A stretch of DNA of 64,000 nucleotides from assembly GCA_016871755.1 (NCBI GenBank), contig VHCJ01000011.1, forward strand, positions 1-64,000. The letters are read 5' to 3'. Source of the stretch: Verrucomicrobiota bacterium. GTDB lineage: Bacteria; Verrucomicrobiota; Verrucomicrobiia; Opitutales; Opitutaceae. A model generated the notes under the pieces. That model saw nothing but the letters and a program-made list of their open reading frames with translations, was not told the DNA's origin and did not search any database. The translations under genes were made by a program, and so were the position numbers. Positions 17,842 to 27,746 of this stretch are shown here, in pieces. Within the stretch, counting starts at the first letter, position 1, and the number at the start of each line of letters is the position of its first letter.

Positions 17842-19602
17842 ATGCATAGTTTCTCTGAGCAATGCCTCGACATGGCCCGCTCCATTCTGGGCCAGAATCT
17901 CGATGCCATTCAACCCGACGGCTCCCTCCTCCCGGTTCAGGGCGAGCAGAGCCGCCTCGACGAGCCCGGCCACGCCGCCTACGCGCTCGGTGAGTACTAT
18001 CGGGCCACCGGAGAAACGACGCTGAAGGGACACGATCTGGTCGACCTCGCCGCCCGCTGCGTCACCGCCCAGATGTTCACCGAGCCGGCCGCCGAGAATG
18101 GTCTGGCCTACGCCTCCCTCGGCCTCCTCTGCTTCGGTCCGTCCAAGGAGCGCAACCCGGTCTGGGAACGCCTCGTCGAGGAAACCCAGGTCCGCATCGA
18201 CAAGCAACTGCTCCACCGCAGCGACTTCGACAACCACTGGCAGGCGTTCAACATCGCCAAGGCCGTCGCCCGCTTCAGCTTCGGCCTGTCCAAGAAGGAC
18301 GAGACGTCACGCCTGATCGAGCGCCTCGTCGATCGCATCAATCAGACCAGCTCCACCGGGTTCTTCGATGACTCGACCGGTGGCCTCGGCGGCAACTTCA
18401 ATCTCTACGGGGTGATGACGTTCGTCTTCATCCGCTCCGCCCTGCAGCTGCACGCAAACAGCGGGGTCCGCGACCGGAAGCTGCCAACGCTGCGGACGTA
18501 CGCCGAGAAGTACATCCGCATGATGCCGGACTCGGTCCGGGCCGACGGCTTGGGCTGGGCCTTCGGCCGCGCCGCCGGCGCCTACGGCCAGATGCACTGC
18601 ATCTCCATCATCCTGCAGGGGCTCCGCGATGGCTGGATTCCCGATGACCAGAAGCCGAAGTACCACGACATCCTGCGGCGGCTGTTCTTCTTCTTCTATC
18701 AAACCTACCTCGACCAGGAGCACGGCTTCGTCGACCTGCGCGACGAGGAGCGGACCGCCTACGCAAACCACACGACGCGCATGGCGAACTTCGACGCCGC
18801 GCGCTACCTGTGCCAGTGGTCCCGCCTCGCCAAGGCGGTCCAGCTGCCGCCGATCCCGCCGAAGCTCGAGGCTCCCAAGACCGCCGGCCGCTTCGTCATC
18901 TTCGACAAGTCCAACCGCAAGGAACAGGGAGTCTTCCTGTACCGCGACGCCGCCAGCGGGCTCCACTTCCAGATCCCACTCGTCTCCTGCGGCAGCGAAC
19001 CCGTCGCCGACGGTCTGCCTTTCCCGCACTGCCCGGGCATCTTCGACTGGCCGAACAATGTCTACGCGCCCATCATGCTCCCCGAACTCACCTTCGGCGA
19101 GCACGTCACCCTCCCCGCCTTCTACGGCAAGAACTGCGTCACGGGCCTCGGTCTGCGCAACAGTTTCTACTTCCGCTACGAGCAGCCCGAACTGATCAAC
19201 ACCAAGGAGGAAATGGTCAAGGGGCTCGGCAGCGTGAAGGTCCAATGGAACTTCTCCGGCAACAAGATCGGCTGCGAATTCGCCTACACCGTCAAGCAGC
19301 AGGTCACACTCGACAAGTTCCGCTACATGCTCGCGATCGCTGCGCCGCACTCGCGCTACCATGTCTCGGGCGCCCTCACGCTCGGACCCCAGGGCCAGCG
19401 CTGCGGGGTGAGCAAGAATGATTTCCAAGCGGCCTGGCGCGAAACCGAGGTGGTCAGCGCCGACCCGGTCTACCGGACAAACTACGGCAAGGTACACTAC
19501 CTGCAGTACCTCGTCCGCGACCACCCGCTGGTGATGCGGCCGGGACAGGTTTACCGGTTCCACGTCGAGTTCGAACCGGACATCGCCCACACGGAGCAGT
19601 AA
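17842..19602 (+). CDS. Conserved protein of unknown function, possibly alpha/alpha-toroid plus beta domain
   Basis: I do not recognise this 586-residue protein at family level. It has no signal peptide or membrane helix. Residues 1-370 are rich in amphipathic helices with repeated aromatic patterns ([67 protein letters not shown]), suggestive of an alpha/alpha barrel as in glycan-active enzymes. The remainder (from about 380) looks beta-rich, as in heparinase- or lyase-type proteins. The ATG at 17842 avoids a low-complexity Pro/Ala repeat reached only from a GTG at 17755. It stands between rho and hisF, which gives no functional hint. The carbohydrate link is an inference from helix pattern only. 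Confidence 0.6.
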   Translation: MHSFSEQCLDMARSILGQNLDAIQPDGSLLPVQGEQSRLDEPGHAAYALGEYYRATGETTLKGHDLVDLAARCVTAQMFTEPAAENGLAYASLGLLCFGPSKERNPVWERLVEETQVRIDKQLLHRSDFDNHWQAFNIAKAVARFSFGLSKKDETSRLIERLVDRINQTSSTGFFDDSTGGLGGNFNLYGVMTFVFIRSALQLHANSGVRDRKLPTLRTYAEKYIRMMPDSVRADGLGWAFGRAAGAYGQMHCISIILQGLRDGWIPDDQKPKYHDILRRLFFFFYQTYLDQEHGFVDLRDEERTAYANHTTRMANFDAARYLCQWSRLAKAVQLPPIPPKLEAPKTAGRFVIFDKSNRKEQGVFLYRDAASGLHFQIPLVSCGSEPVADGLPFPHCPGIFDWPNNVYAPIMLPELTFGEHVTLPAFYGKNCVTGLGLRNSFYFRYEQPELINTKEEMVKGLGSVKVQWNFSGNKIGCEFAYTVKQQVTLDKFRYMLAIAAPHSRYHVSGALTLGPQGQRCGVSKNDFQAAWRETEVVSADPVYRTNYGKVHYLQYLVRDHPLVMRPGQVYRFHVEFEPDIAHTEQ

Positions 19603-19649
19603 CTCCGCCGATCCGCCGGCCCGCCGGAAGGCGAGCCGGCCCGTCCGCC

Positions 19650-20411
19650 GTGCTGTCGCGACGCATCATTCCCTGCCTGGACGTGACCGCCGGTCGCGTC
19701 GTCAAGGGCGTCCGCTTCCAGGAACTGCGCGACGCCGGAGATCCCGTGGAGTGCGCCAAGGCCTACGACGCCCAAGGCGCGGACGAACTGGTCTTCCTCG
19801 ATATCACCGCCTCCAGCGACGGCCGCCACATCATGCACGATGTCGTCGCCGCCACCGCCGAACAGTGCTTCATGCCGTTGACCGTCGGCGGGGGGCTGCG
19901 CTCGCTTGAGGACATCGAGGCCATGCTCCGCGCCGGCGCCGACAAGGTCTCCCTCAACACATCGGCCATCAAGGACCCGGGACTCATCCAGCGCGCCGCC
20001 GAACGTTTCGGTTCCCAGTGCATCGTCGTCGCGATCGACGCCAAGCGACGCGCCGGCACCGCCGCCTGGGACGTCTACACCCACGGCGGCCGCCACCCCG
20101 CCGGCCTCGACGCCGTGACTTGGGCCAAAGCCGCCGTCGCCCGCGGCGCCGGGGAGATTCTCCTCACCAGCATGGACGCCGACGGGACTCAGGCCGGCTA
20201 CGATTGCGCCCTGACCCGCGCCGTCAGCGATCGCGTCAGCGTTCCCGTGATCGCCAGCGGCGGCGCCGGCACGCTCGATCACTTTGTCGCCGCCTTCGCC
20301 GAGGGCCACGCCAGCGCCGCCCTCGCCGCAAGTCTCTTTCACTTCGGCGCCCTGACGGTTCCCGCCGTGAAGGAGCACCTCGCCGCACGCGGCATCCCGG
20401 TCCGTCGATGA
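19650..20411 (+). CDS. hisF: Imidazole glycerol phosphate synthase, cyclase subunit HisF
   Basis: HisF uses ammonia from HisH to turn PRFAR into imidazole glycerol phosphate and AICAR in histidine synthesis. The 253-residue TIM barrel begins [18 protein letters not shown] with catalytic Asp11, carries the second catalytic Asp130 in VVAIDAKR, and has the phosphate-binding segments TVGGGLRS and [13 protein letters not shown]. Length and motifs are those of the family. The start is a GTG. hisH is not beside it, so the subunit genes are separated. Confidence 0.96.
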   Translation: MLSRRIIPCLDVTAGRVVKGVRFQELRDAGDPVECAKAYDAQGADELVFLDITASSDGRHIMHDVVAATAEQCFMPLTVGGGLRSLEDIEAMLRAGADKVSLNTSAIKDPGLIQRAAERFGSQCIVVAIDAKRRAGTAAWDVYTHGGRHPAGLDAVTWAKAAVARGAGEILLTSMDADGTQAGYDCALTRAVSDRVSVPVIASGGAGTLDHFVAAFAEGHASAALAASLFHFGALTVPAVKEHLAARGIPVRR

Positions 20412-20477
20412 TCTCGTCTGTGGCCCCATCCCGAAACCGGGGTTGAAAGCGCCCTCGTCCTTCCTAGCCTCTTCTCC

Positions 20478-20729
20478 GTGGAGCCCGCCGATCCCACCTC
20501 CCTGTCCTTCGAAGCCGCCTTGGAGCGGCTTGAGCGCATCGTCGACTCCATGGAGTCGGGCGACGTGCCGCTCGCGGACCTGCTGACCCGGTTTGAGGAG
20601 GGTTCCCGCCTCCTCAAGGCCTGCGAAGAGCGGCTCCGCGACGCGGAACTCCGGATCGATCTGCTCAAGCGCCAGAAGGACGGCACCTCCACCTTCACGG
20701 ATTTCCCTTCGGATCGCCCGTCGGCCTAG
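20478..20729 (+). CDS. xseB: Exodeoxyribonuclease VII small subunit
   Basis: The 83-residue product matches XseB, which forms a coiled-coil assembly on the large subunit XseA, a single-strand DNA exonuclease. Seen are SFEAALERLERIVDSMESGDVPLADLLTRFEEG and the later CEERLRDAELRIDLL heptads. GTG start at 20478. dxs follows 18 bases later, an association seen in many bacteria. xseA is not in the window. Confidence 0.93.
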   Translation: MEPADPTSLSFEAALERLERIVDSMESGDVPLADLLTRFEEGSRLLKACEERLRDAELRIDLLKRQKDGTSTFTDFPSDRPSA

Positions 20730-20747
20730 GCGCGCGCTCCTGCTCCC

Positions 20748-22709
20748 ATGAGCGATTCTCCCTCACCGTCCGACGCGTCCTCGAACCCGCCCGCGAGCCT
20801 CCGCCTGCTCGATGGCATCCGCGGGCCCGCCGACGTCCACGCGCTCGATCCCGGACAACTGGCGCAACTCGCCGCCGAAATCCGCGAGGAGATCATCCAA
20901 GTCACCGCCCGCAATGGCGGACACGTCGGACCCAATCTCGGAGTCGTCGAGCTGACGCTCGCCCTCCACCGGACCTTCGACTCCGCCACCGATCGGTTCG
21001 TCTTCGATGTCGCCCATCAGGGCTACGTGCACAAGCTGCTCACCGGGCGGGGCGGGGAATTCTTCCGCAAGCTGCGCCAGACCGGAGGCGCGAGCGGCTT
21101 CCTCCTGCGCAGTGAAAGTCCCCACGATGCGTTCGGCGCCGGTCACGCGGGCACCGCGCTCAGCGCCGCCCTCGGCATGGCCGCCGCACGCGACCTCCGG
21201 GGAACCGCGGAACACGTGGTCGCCGTCTGCGGCGACGCCGCCTTCACCTGCGGCGTCACGCTCGAGGCCCTCAACAACGTCGTCTCCTCCACCCGCCGGC
21301 TGATCGTCATCCTCAACGACAACGAATGGTCGATCGCCAAGAACGTCGGCGCCATCGCGCGGTACCTCAACCGTCTCTCGACGAATCGCACCTACAACCG
21401 CATCCATCAGGACCTCGAGAAGTTCTTCACGTCGCTCCCGGGCGGGCACGACATGCACCGGGTCTACCTGAAGTGGAAGCGCGAGACGAAGGACTTCTTC
21501 GTGGAGTCATCCCTGTTCGAGAAGTTCGGTCTGCGCTACCTCGGTCCGATCGACGGGCACAATCTTGAGGAATTGACCAAGAACCTGACGTTCGCGCGCG
21601 AGGTCGACGGGCCGGTCCTGCTCCACGTGGTTACGCAGAAGGGTCGCGGGCTCGAGGCCGCCATGGCTCACCCGGAGAAGTTCCACGGTCTCGGCGCGTT
21701 CGATCCCACCACGGGAGAAAGCGTCAAGCCAGCCCCGGACACGCCGCCGAACTATCAGGACGTGTTCGGCCGCGCCCTCGCCCGGTTCGCCAAGGCGGAC
21801 TCCTCCCTCGTCGGAATCACCGGCGCCATGCCCAGCGGCACCGGGCTGACCTATCTCGCTGCGGAATGCCCGCGGCAGTTCTTCGACGTCGGCATCGCCG
21901 AGGAGCACGCCGTGCTCTTCGCCGCCGGACTCGCCACCCAGGGCATCCGGCCCGTCGTGGCCATCTACTCGACGTTCCTGCAGCGGGCCTACGACCAGAT
22001 CATCCACGACGTCGCCCTCCAGAATCTCCCCGTCGTGTTCTGCCTCGACCGGGCCGGTCTCTCCCCGAACGACGGCCCGACCCACCACGGTCTGTTCGAC
22101 CTCGCTTACCTGCGCTGCGTGCCGCACGCGACGATCATGCAACCGAAGGACGAGGACGAACTGGTGGACATGCTCCACACGGGCCTCGAACTGCGGGCGC
22201 CGGCCTTCATCCGCTACCCGCGCGGAGCCGGCCGGGGGGTGCCGATCAAGGCGCAGCCGAGCTTCCTCACGCCCGGGCAAGCCGAGGTTCTCCGCGAGGG
22301 CTCGAACATCATGCTCTGGGCTCTCGGCCCAATGGTGGCGGATGCCCTCGCCCTCGCCGACCGCCTCGCCCGCGAGGAGAGCCTCAGCGTCGGCGTGGTC
22401 AACGCCCGCTTCGTCAAGCCGCTCGACCGCAACCTCCTCCTCAGCCACGGCGCCTGCATCCCGTTGATCGTCACGCTCGAGGACCATGTGCTGGCCGGCG
22501 GATTTGGCAGCGCGGTGCTGGAGGCGCTGCAGGAGGCGAACTGCGACGTCGCCGTCGAGCGCATCGGCTGGCCCGACCAATTCATCGACCACGGCAGCTC
22601 GGTCGCCATTCTCCGCGCCGCCCACGGGCTTTCCGCTGACGCGATGTACCAACGCGTCGTCAGTCGCTGGCGCAACCGCAGCACGGCCGCCGTCGATTCT
22701 CCGACCTGA
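20748..22709 (+). CDS. dxs: 1-deoxy-D-xylulose-5-phosphate synthase
   Basis: Dxs condenses pyruvate with glyceraldehyde 3-phosphate, the first step of the MEP isoprenoid pathway. The 653-residue protein has GHVGPNLGVVELTLALH, FDVAHQGYVHKLLTGR, the pyrimidine-binding half with DVGIAEEHAV and FLQRAYDQIIHDV, and DRAGLSPNDGPTHHGLFD. Two common motifs are altered. The usual GHSSTS is GHAGTA (132-137), and the thiamine-site GDG is GDA (162-164), though the following LNDN is kept. I take this to be a divergent clade rather than a broken gene, because all other regions are intact. It lies 18 bases after xseB and four bases from the convergent prmC. Confidence 0.92.
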   Translation: MSDSPSPSDASSNPPASLRLLDGIRGPADVHALDPGQLAQLAAEIREEIIQVTARNGGHVGPNLGVVELTLALHRTFDSATDRFVFDVAHQGYVHKLLTGRGGEFFRKLRQTGGASGFLLRSESPHDAFGAGHAGTALSAALGMAAARDLRGTAEHVVAVCGDAAFTCGVTLEALNNVVSSTRRLIVILNDNEWSIAKNVGAIARYLNRLSTNRTYNRIHQDLEKFFTSLPGGHDMHRVYLKWKRETKDFFVESSLFEKFGLRYLGPIDGHNLEELTKNLTFAREVDGPVLLHVVTQKGRGLEAAMAHPEKFHGLGAFDPTTGESVKPAPDTPPNYQDVFGRALARFAKADSSLVGITGAMPSGTGLTYLAAECPRQFFDVGIAEEHAVLFAAGLATQGIRPVVAIYSTFLQRAYDQIIHDVALQNLPVVFCLDRAGLSPNDGPTHHGLFDLAYLRCVPHATIMQPKDEDELVDMLHTGLELRAPAFIRYPRGAGRGVPIKAQPSFLTPGQAEVLREGSNIMLWALGPMVADALALADRLAREESLSVGVVNARFVKPLDRNLLLSHGACIPLIVTLEDHVLAGGFGSAVLEALQEANCDVAVERIGWPDQFIDHGSSVAILRAAHGLSADAMYQRVVSRWRNRSTAAVDSPT

Positions 22710-22713
22710 CGCG

Positions 22714-23580
22714 TCAGGCCGGCGGAATCACCGCCGCATGCAGCAGAAGGTAGCGTTCCCGGCCCGCCAGGTCCCGGAGGGACTCAACGTCCGCCCAACC
22801 CGCTGCGCGGGCGAACTCCGTCAACGCGCCATGCTGCTCGGGTCCGGTCTCAAGGGCGAGCAGGCCGCCTGAGTTCAACCGCGCGGCAGCACCGGCAATG
22901 AGGCGGCGAAGATCGGCCAAGCCCTCCTCGTCGCTGACCAAGGCCATCCGCGGATCGTGCTCGCGCACCTCCGGAGCCGCCGCCGCCACCTCGCGCGCGG
23001 CAAGGTAAGGCGGATTGCTGACGATGAGGTCGAAGCGCTCGCCCTCCAGCAGGGCATCAAACCATGAGCCCGCCGCGAAGTTCACGCGCTCGGCGAGCCC
23101 GATGGCCGCCGCGTTCTCGCGGGCCAGCGCCAGGGCGTCGGCACTGAGATCGGAGGCCGTGATTGCCCAAGCCGGGCGGGCGGCGGCCAGCGCGAGCGCG
23201 ATCGCGCCCGTTCCCGTACCGAGGTCCGCCACGCGCAGCGGCAGCGTCTCGGGCAGCCGAGAGAGCAGGATCTCGGTGAGGTACTCCGTCTCCGGGCGGG
23301 GCACGAGGGCGCGACGGTCGCTGCGCAGGCGCAGGCCGGCAAACTCGACCTCGCCCACGATGTGCTGGAGCGGTTCGCGGAGGCCGCGGCGGCGCACGAG
23401 CGGACGAATGCGCTCAAGTTCGGCATCGCTGAGCGGTTTCTCGAACTGGAGGTAAAGCTGCATGCGCTTCAGACCGAGGGCCTGCCCCACGAGGTGCTCC
23501 GCATTCAGTCGGGCGTTCTCGACTCCGCGCCCTTCGAGGAACTCGGCCGTGCGCTTGATGACTTCGAGCAAGGTCAGCAT
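22714..23580 (-). CDS. prmC: Release factor glutamine methyltransferase
   Basis: PrmC methylates the Gln of the GGQ motif in release factors 1 and 2, raising termination efficiency. The 288-residue protein has an N-terminal helical bundle (LLEVIKRTAEFLEGRGVENAR...EHLV), the PRPETEYL segment, the SAM-binding loop VADLGTGTGAIALALA and the catalytic NPPY in LIVSNPPYLA. It is 17 bases downstream of prfA on the same strand, so enzyme and substrate are in one operon, a common arrangement. Confidence 0.94.
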   Translation of the reverse strand: MLTLLEVIKRTAEFLEGRGVENARLNAEHLVGQALGLKRMQLYLQFEKPLSDAELERIRPLVRRRGLREPLQHIVGEVEFAGLRLRSDRRALVPRPETEYLTEILLSRLPETLPLRVADLGTGTGAIALALAAARPAWAITASDLSADALALARENAAAIGLAERVNFAAGSWFDALLEGERFDLIVSNPPYLAAREVAAAAPEVREHDPRMALVSDEEGLADLRRLIAGAAARLNSGGLLALETGPEQHGALTEFARAAGWADVESLRDLAGRERYLLLHAAVIPPA

Positions 23581-23597
23581 CGGAAGCGATCTCCCTC

Positions 23598-24722
23598 CTA
23601 GTCGTCGTCGCGGTCGGCCGCGCCCCGCCGCAGCACGAATTCCTGACCCGTGAGCGCCGCCAGCTTCTCCTCGAAGTCCACCGTCTGCAGCGCCGCAATG
23701 ATGCTGGCGAAGTCACCCTCCATCACCTGCGGGAGATTGTGCTGCGTCAGGCCGATGCGATGGTCGGTGACCCGGTTCTGCGGGAAGTTGTAGGTCCGGA
23801 TGCGCTCGCTGCGGTCGCCCGTGCCGATCTGGCTGCGGCGCTGCGCCGCGTACTTCGCGCGCTCCTCCTCCTCCTTCAGCTTGAGCAGCCGGGACCGCAG
23901 GACGGCCAGCGCACTTGCCTTGTTCTTCTGCTGCGAACGGCCGTCCGCGCAGAAAACGATCATCCCAGTGGGCTTGTGGATGACGCGCACCGCGGAGTCG
24001 GTTGTGTTCACGCCCTGCCCGCCCGGGCCGCTCGCGCGCTGCACCGTGATCTCGAGGTCCTGGGGGTCGATGTGCAGATCGACTTCCTCCGCCTCCGGCA
24101 GCACGGCCACCGTGACGGTGGACGTGTGGATGCGCCCGCTCGCCTCGGTCGCCGGCACGCGCTGCACGCGATGCACGCCGCTCTCGAACTTGAGCTGCCG
24201 GTAGACATCGGTCCCGGTGATGAGCACGCTGACCTCACGAAACCCGCCGCGCTCGGAGAGGCTGGAACTCATCGGCTCCACCTTCCAACCGCAACGGTCG
24301 GCGAACTTGAAGTAGGCGCGGGCAAGTTCGGAGGCGAAGAGCGCCGCCTCCTCGCCGCCCGTGCCCGCCCGGATCTCCATCACCGTGTTGCGCGAATCGG
24401 TCGGCTCCGGTGGGATCATTGCCCGCAGGACCGACGCGTGCAGTTCGCCCTGCCGTCGGCGCAAGTCAGGCAATTCCGCCGCCGCCAACTCGCGCAGCTC
24501 AGCGTCCGCCGCCGGATCCGCCACCATCGCCTCGGCCTCCGCGATCTCCCGCAGCGTCTTCTCGTGCGCCCGATGCTCCGCCAGCAGCTGGCCAAGCTTC
24601 TGGTGCTCCCGGCTCACCTCCGTCGCCCGCCGCGGGTTGGCGTAGAAGGAGGGCGCGGCCATCTGCGCATCGAGTTCATCGAGCCGGCGCTGGAAAGGAA
24701 GAATGGGAGGAAGGGAATCCAT
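23598..24722 (-). CDS. prfA: Peptide chain release factor 1
   Basis: RF1 reads UAA and UAG and triggers peptide release. The 374-residue protein has the anticodon-like PAT motif in VQRVPATEASGRIHTS, which marks RF1 rather than RF2, and the catalytic GGQ in ASGPGGQGVNTTDSAVRV. The C-terminal KNKASALAVLRSRLL and GDRSERIRTYNFPQNRVTDHR segments are conserved. It begins an operon with prmC. The presence of RF1 is relevant to the in-frame UAG at 38528, which it should read as stop. Confidence 0.95.
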   Translation of the reverse strand: MDSLPPILPFQRRLDELDAQMAAPSFYANPRRATEVSREHQKLGQLLAEHRAHEKTLREIAEAEAMVADPAADAELRELAAAELPDLRRRQGELHASVLRAMIPPEPTDSRNTVMEIRAGTGGEEAALFASELARAYFKFADRCGWKVEPMSSSLSERGGFREVSVLITGTDVYRQLKFESGVHRVQRVPATEASGRIHTSTVTVAVLPEAEEVDLHIDPQDLEITVQRASGPGGQGVNTTDSAVRVIHKPTGMIVFCADGRSQQKNKASALAVLRSRLLKLKEEEERAKYAAQRRSQIGTGDRSERIRTYNFPQNRVTDHRIGLTQHNLPQVMEGDFASIIAALQTVDFEEKLAALTGQEFVLRRGAADRDDD

Positions 24723-24836
24723 GCGGAAGCCGGGTCGCCCCGGCGATTTGCGAATTGCGTGCGGCAGGGTCCGCGGTTTCTGTTCGCGGAACGACCTCTC
24801 CGCCGGCCGTGCCGGCCCTAGCGGTGCTGATCAACG

Positions 24837-25877
24837 ATGGCCACCACGCTTTTCACTCAGAACATCATCGCCTGCATCTGGGACTTCGACAAGACGTTAA
24901 TCCCGGAATACATGCAGTCGCCCCTCTTCCGGCGCTACGGCGTCGACGAGGCCACGTTCTGGAGCGAGACCAACAGCCTCGTCGAACACTACCGGCGGCG
25001 CGGCTACCACCTTTCCAGCGAGATCGCGTACCTGAACCACCTCCTCACCTACGTGCTCGCCGGCAAGATGCCGAAGCTCAACAACCGCGTCCTGCGCGCC
25101 GCGGGTGGCGAGGTCTCGTTCTACCCGGGGCTTCCGGAGTTCTTCGACGCGGCCCGCGGGTTCGCTTCCGAGCGCGAGGCCTACGTGAAGCACGAGATCC
25201 AGGTCGAGCACTACGTGGTCAGCACCGGTCTGGCGGAGATGATTCGCGGCAGCCGCATCGCCTCCCACGTCGACGGGATCTGGGGCTGCGAGTTCATCGA
25301 GAGTCCGCTGCAGCCCGGCTTCCTGCGCCAGAAGGAACTGCTCATCGAGGCCGAGGCCGTGATTGCCCAGATCGGCATGGTCATCGACAACACGACCAAG
25401 ACGCGCGCGCTCTTCGAGATCAACAAGGGCACGAACAAGAACCCCGCGATCGACGTCAACGGAAACATCGCCCCGGAAGACCGTCGGATCCCGTTCCAGA
25501 ACATGATCTACATCGCGGACGGGCCCAGCGACATCCCGAGTTTCTCGGTCGTGAAGCGGGGCGGGGGCAAGGCCTACGCCGTCTACAACCCGGCCCGCTC
25601 CGACGAGTTCGCCCAGAACGACCGACTGCGCCAGGCGGGGCGCATCGACCACTATGGCCCGGCGGACTACGCGCTGGGCAGCAGCACGGCGCAGTGGCTC
25701 AAGCTCCACATTCAGGCGATGTGCGACCGGATCGTCAGCGACCGCGAGGCCGCCGTCGCCACGCGCGTTGCCCGCCCGCCGCGGCACCTCAATGCCTCCC
25801 CCGAGGAGGAAGCCGCTCGGAAGGCCAAGCTGCCCAGCGCCGAGCAGATGCTCCTCGGCGACGCGCCTTCGCGTTAG
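24837..25877 (+). CDS. HAD-superfamily phosphatase-like protein
   Basis: The 346-residue protein has the HAD motif I WDFDKTL (Asp16, Asp18), and a late motif IYIADGPSDIPSFSVVKRGGG that supplies the acidic residues of motif IV. Between them is an unusually long cap-like region of over 200 residues with VEHYVVSTGLAEMIRGSRI (the motif II Ser/Thr) and a conserved-looking NKGTNKNPAIDVNGNI. No signal peptide is present. The substrate cannot be told; a phosphatase acting on a small phosphorylated metabolite is the general expectation. The gene is divergent from prfA and convergent with a small lipoprotein gene. Confidence 0.8.
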   Translation: MATTLFTQNIIACIWDFDKTLIPEYMQSPLFRRYGVDEATFWSETNSLVEHYRRRGYHLSSEIAYLNHLLTYVLAGKMPKLNNRVLRAAGGEVSFYPGLPEFFDAARGFASEREAYVKHEIQVEHYVVSTGLAEMIRGSRIASHVDGIWGCEFIESPLQPGFLRQKELLIEAEAVIAQIGMVIDNTTKTRALFEINKGTNKNPAIDVNGNIAPEDRRIPFQNMIYIADGPSDIPSFSVVKRGGGKAYAVYNPARSDEFAQNDRLRQAGRIDHYGPADYALGSSTAQWLKLHIQAMCDRIVSDREAAVATRVARPPRHLNASPEEEAARKAKLPSAEQMLLGDAPSR

Positions 25878-25891
25878 CGATCGCGCGGTCC

Positions 25892-25905
25892 GGCGCGGCC
25901 GCGCC
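25892..25905. repeat. Perfect 14-bp palindrome between convergent genes
   Basis: GGCGCGGCCGCGCC starts 15 bases after the HAD gene's stop, in the 120-base gap facing the lipoprotein gene's end. Its 12-base core is the same as the palindrome at 1322-1333, also between convergent genes. It may serve as a bidirectional 3'-end structure; no U-tract is present. Confidence 0.35.
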
Positions 25906-25997
25906 GCCGCGCCCGGCCGCGGTGCCCGGAAACTCCGTCCCTCGGCGTTCCGCGCGTGCCGCGGGCCCTGCTCCCGCCACGACGCGTCATCCGACCG

Positions 25998-26399
25998 CTA
26001 CTCCCGCCGGCGCTCCGCCGTCGGCGGCGCCGCCACGAGGTTCACCACTTCAACCGGCTCCCCCCACTGCTGCAGACTCGGACCCGGGGGAAGGCGTCGC
26101 ACGCGGGCGACGACGCGGGTGCCATCGCGCCAGGTCGCTCCCGCCGGACCCACGACGCGAAGGCGCTCACCGGCGTCACTCACAATGCCCCAGAATCCGC
26201 CTTCCAGATCGAAGTGTCGCAGCGTGCCGCGGACCGTCTCTTCCGCCGGTGCCGCCTCCGCAGGCGGCGAGGCGGTGGACGCCGGCGCGGCTCCCGCCCC
26301 GCCCACCTCAGACTGGGAGCGGGGAGAACAGGCCGAGCTGCCAACAAGCACACCTGCGGACATGAACCATCCGATCCAGTACGGTGCCTTGGTCGTCAT
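25998..26399 (-). CDS. Small putative lipoprotein of unknown function
   Basis: The 133-residue product begins MTTKAPYWIGWFMSAGVLV and reaches GSSAC, an acceptable lipobox with Cys at residue 24. A Ser/Ala/Pro linker follows, then a compact beta-type domain (VRGTLRHFDLEGGFWGIVSD, LRVVGPAGATWRDGTRVVARV) resembling an OB-like fold by pattern. The ATG at 26399 places the signal sequence correctly; longer readings of this frame are out-of-family. No known family was recognised. It is inferred to be membrane-anchored outside the cytoplasm. Confidence 0.6.
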   Translation of the reverse strand: MTTKAPYWIGWFMSAGVLVGSSACSPRSQSEVGGAGAAPASTASPPAEAAPAEETVRGTLRHFDLEGGFWGIVSDAGERLRVVGPAGATWRDGTRVVARVRRLPPGPSLQQWGEPVEVVNLVAAPPTAERRRE

Positions 26400-26558
26400 G
26401 CCGGGATCGTAGGTGCGCCGAGTCGCCCGGCAAGCCCGGGTCACGGCCGTGCCGGGGTTCCGTTGCGCCCTGACCGCGGAACGACTCCTTCCGCGCGGCG
26501 ATGAAGGTTGCATCCGCGCTGGAGTTGCGTCGCGCCCGCGCCGGGTTTTCCTCGCGGG

Positions 26559-27746
26559 GTGACCGTTCCGCCCCTCTCCCGCCACGATCGTCTGCTCACC
26601 GCGCTGTGCTACGCCGCGATGATGACCCTCGCGATCGGCATCAATCTGCTGCCGGTCTACCTCACGACGCTCAGCGTCACGTTCGGCGGGGAGGCTGGCC
26701 TGACCAAGGAGCAACTCGGACGACTTGGCGCGGTCGGCTTCGGTGGATTGGTTGTCGGCATCCTCGTGACCGGGCCGATCGCCGATCGCTTCGGCACCAA
26801 ACCATTCGCCCTGCTCGGCAATCTCGGCACCTCACTGGGTCTCGTCGCGGCTGCGCTCGCGCCGTCCTACTCCTGGCTCCTCGTCGCCATCGTCATCCTC
26901 GGCCTCGGCGCCGGCATGCTCGACATGGTGCTGAGTCCGGTCGTGGCCGCGCTGCATCCCCACGACCGTGGGGGCGCGATGAACTGGCTGCATTCGTTCT
27001 ACTGCGTCGGGGCGGTGGTCACCATCCTGCTCGGAACCCTCGCGCTGCAACGCGGGCTGGGCTGGCGCGCGTCCTGCCTGATGCTCAGTCCGTTCCCCCT
27101 GCTGCTGCTCGCAGCAATGCTGCCGCTGCGCTTCCCGACGTTGAGCACCGATGCGCCGCGGGCGCCGCTGCGGTCGCTCGCCCGGAACCGCTGGTTCCAG
27201 ATCGCGCTCGTCGCGATCTTTCTCGGCGGCGCCACCGAACTCGGCATGGCCCAGTGGCTGCCCGCGTACGCCGAGGTTTCGCTCGGCTATCCCACGTGGA
27301 TCGGCGGCAGCGCGCTGCTGGCCTTCTCGGTCGCGATGGCGCTCGGGCGCATGGTCGTCGGCGCCGTCGGCACCCGCTGGAATCCGTTCGTCATCATGTT
27401 CTGGGGCTGCGCCTCGTCCGTCGTGCTCTTTCTCGGCGCGTCCTTCCTGCCCCATCCGGCCCTCGCGCTGGCCTGCGGGATCGCCGTCGGCTTCACCGGG
27501 AGCTGCCTGTGGCCGACCATGCTCGCGGTGAGCGCCGATCGTCACCCGGAGGGTGGCGCGACGATGTTCGGGGCGCTCGCCGCGCTCGGCAATGCAGGCG
27601 GGGTCTTCATGCCGTGGCTGGTCGGCTGGATCGCCGACCGCTCCACGCTCGCCCTCGGCCTCGCCATCTCGGCGGTCGCCCCCGCCGGCATGATGGTCAC
27701 GCTCCGCTACCTGCGCCGCCACGCGCCACGGCATCCGCTGGGCTAG
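26559..27746 (+). CDS. MFS transporter
   Basis: A 12-helix major facilitator protein of about 395 residues. The loop 2-3 signature is GPIADRFGTKPFALLGN, and the second half has a related loop ALGRMVVGAVGTRWNP. The hydrophobic pattern and SLGYPTWIGGSALLAFS resemble fucose-permease-like sugar transporters, but the substrate is uncertain. The GTG at 26559 was chosen because translation from the TTG at 26508 would add a polar leader before helix 1. Its stop codon overlaps that of the convergent enolase-superfamily gene in a shared CTAG, and the two may handle the same sugar acid. Confidence 0.85.
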   Translation: MTVPPLSRHDRLLTALCYAAMMTLAIGINLLPVYLTTLSVTFGGEAGLTKEQLGRLGAVGFGGLVVGILVTGPIADRFGTKPFALLGNLGTSLGLVAAALAPSYSWLLVAIVILGLGAGMLDMVLSPVVAALHPHDRGGAMNWLHSFYCVGAVVTILLGTLALQRGLGWRASCLMLSPFPLLLLAAMLPLRFPTLSTDAPRAPLRSLARNRWFQIALVAIFLGGATELGMAQWLPAYAEVSLGYPTWIGGSALLAFSVAMALGRMVVGAVGTRWNPFVIMFWGCASSVVLFLGASFLPHPALALACGIAVGFTGSCLWPTMLAVSADRHPEGGATMFGALAALGNAGGVFMPWLVGWIADRSTLALGLAISAVAPAGMMVTLRYLRRHAPRHPLG

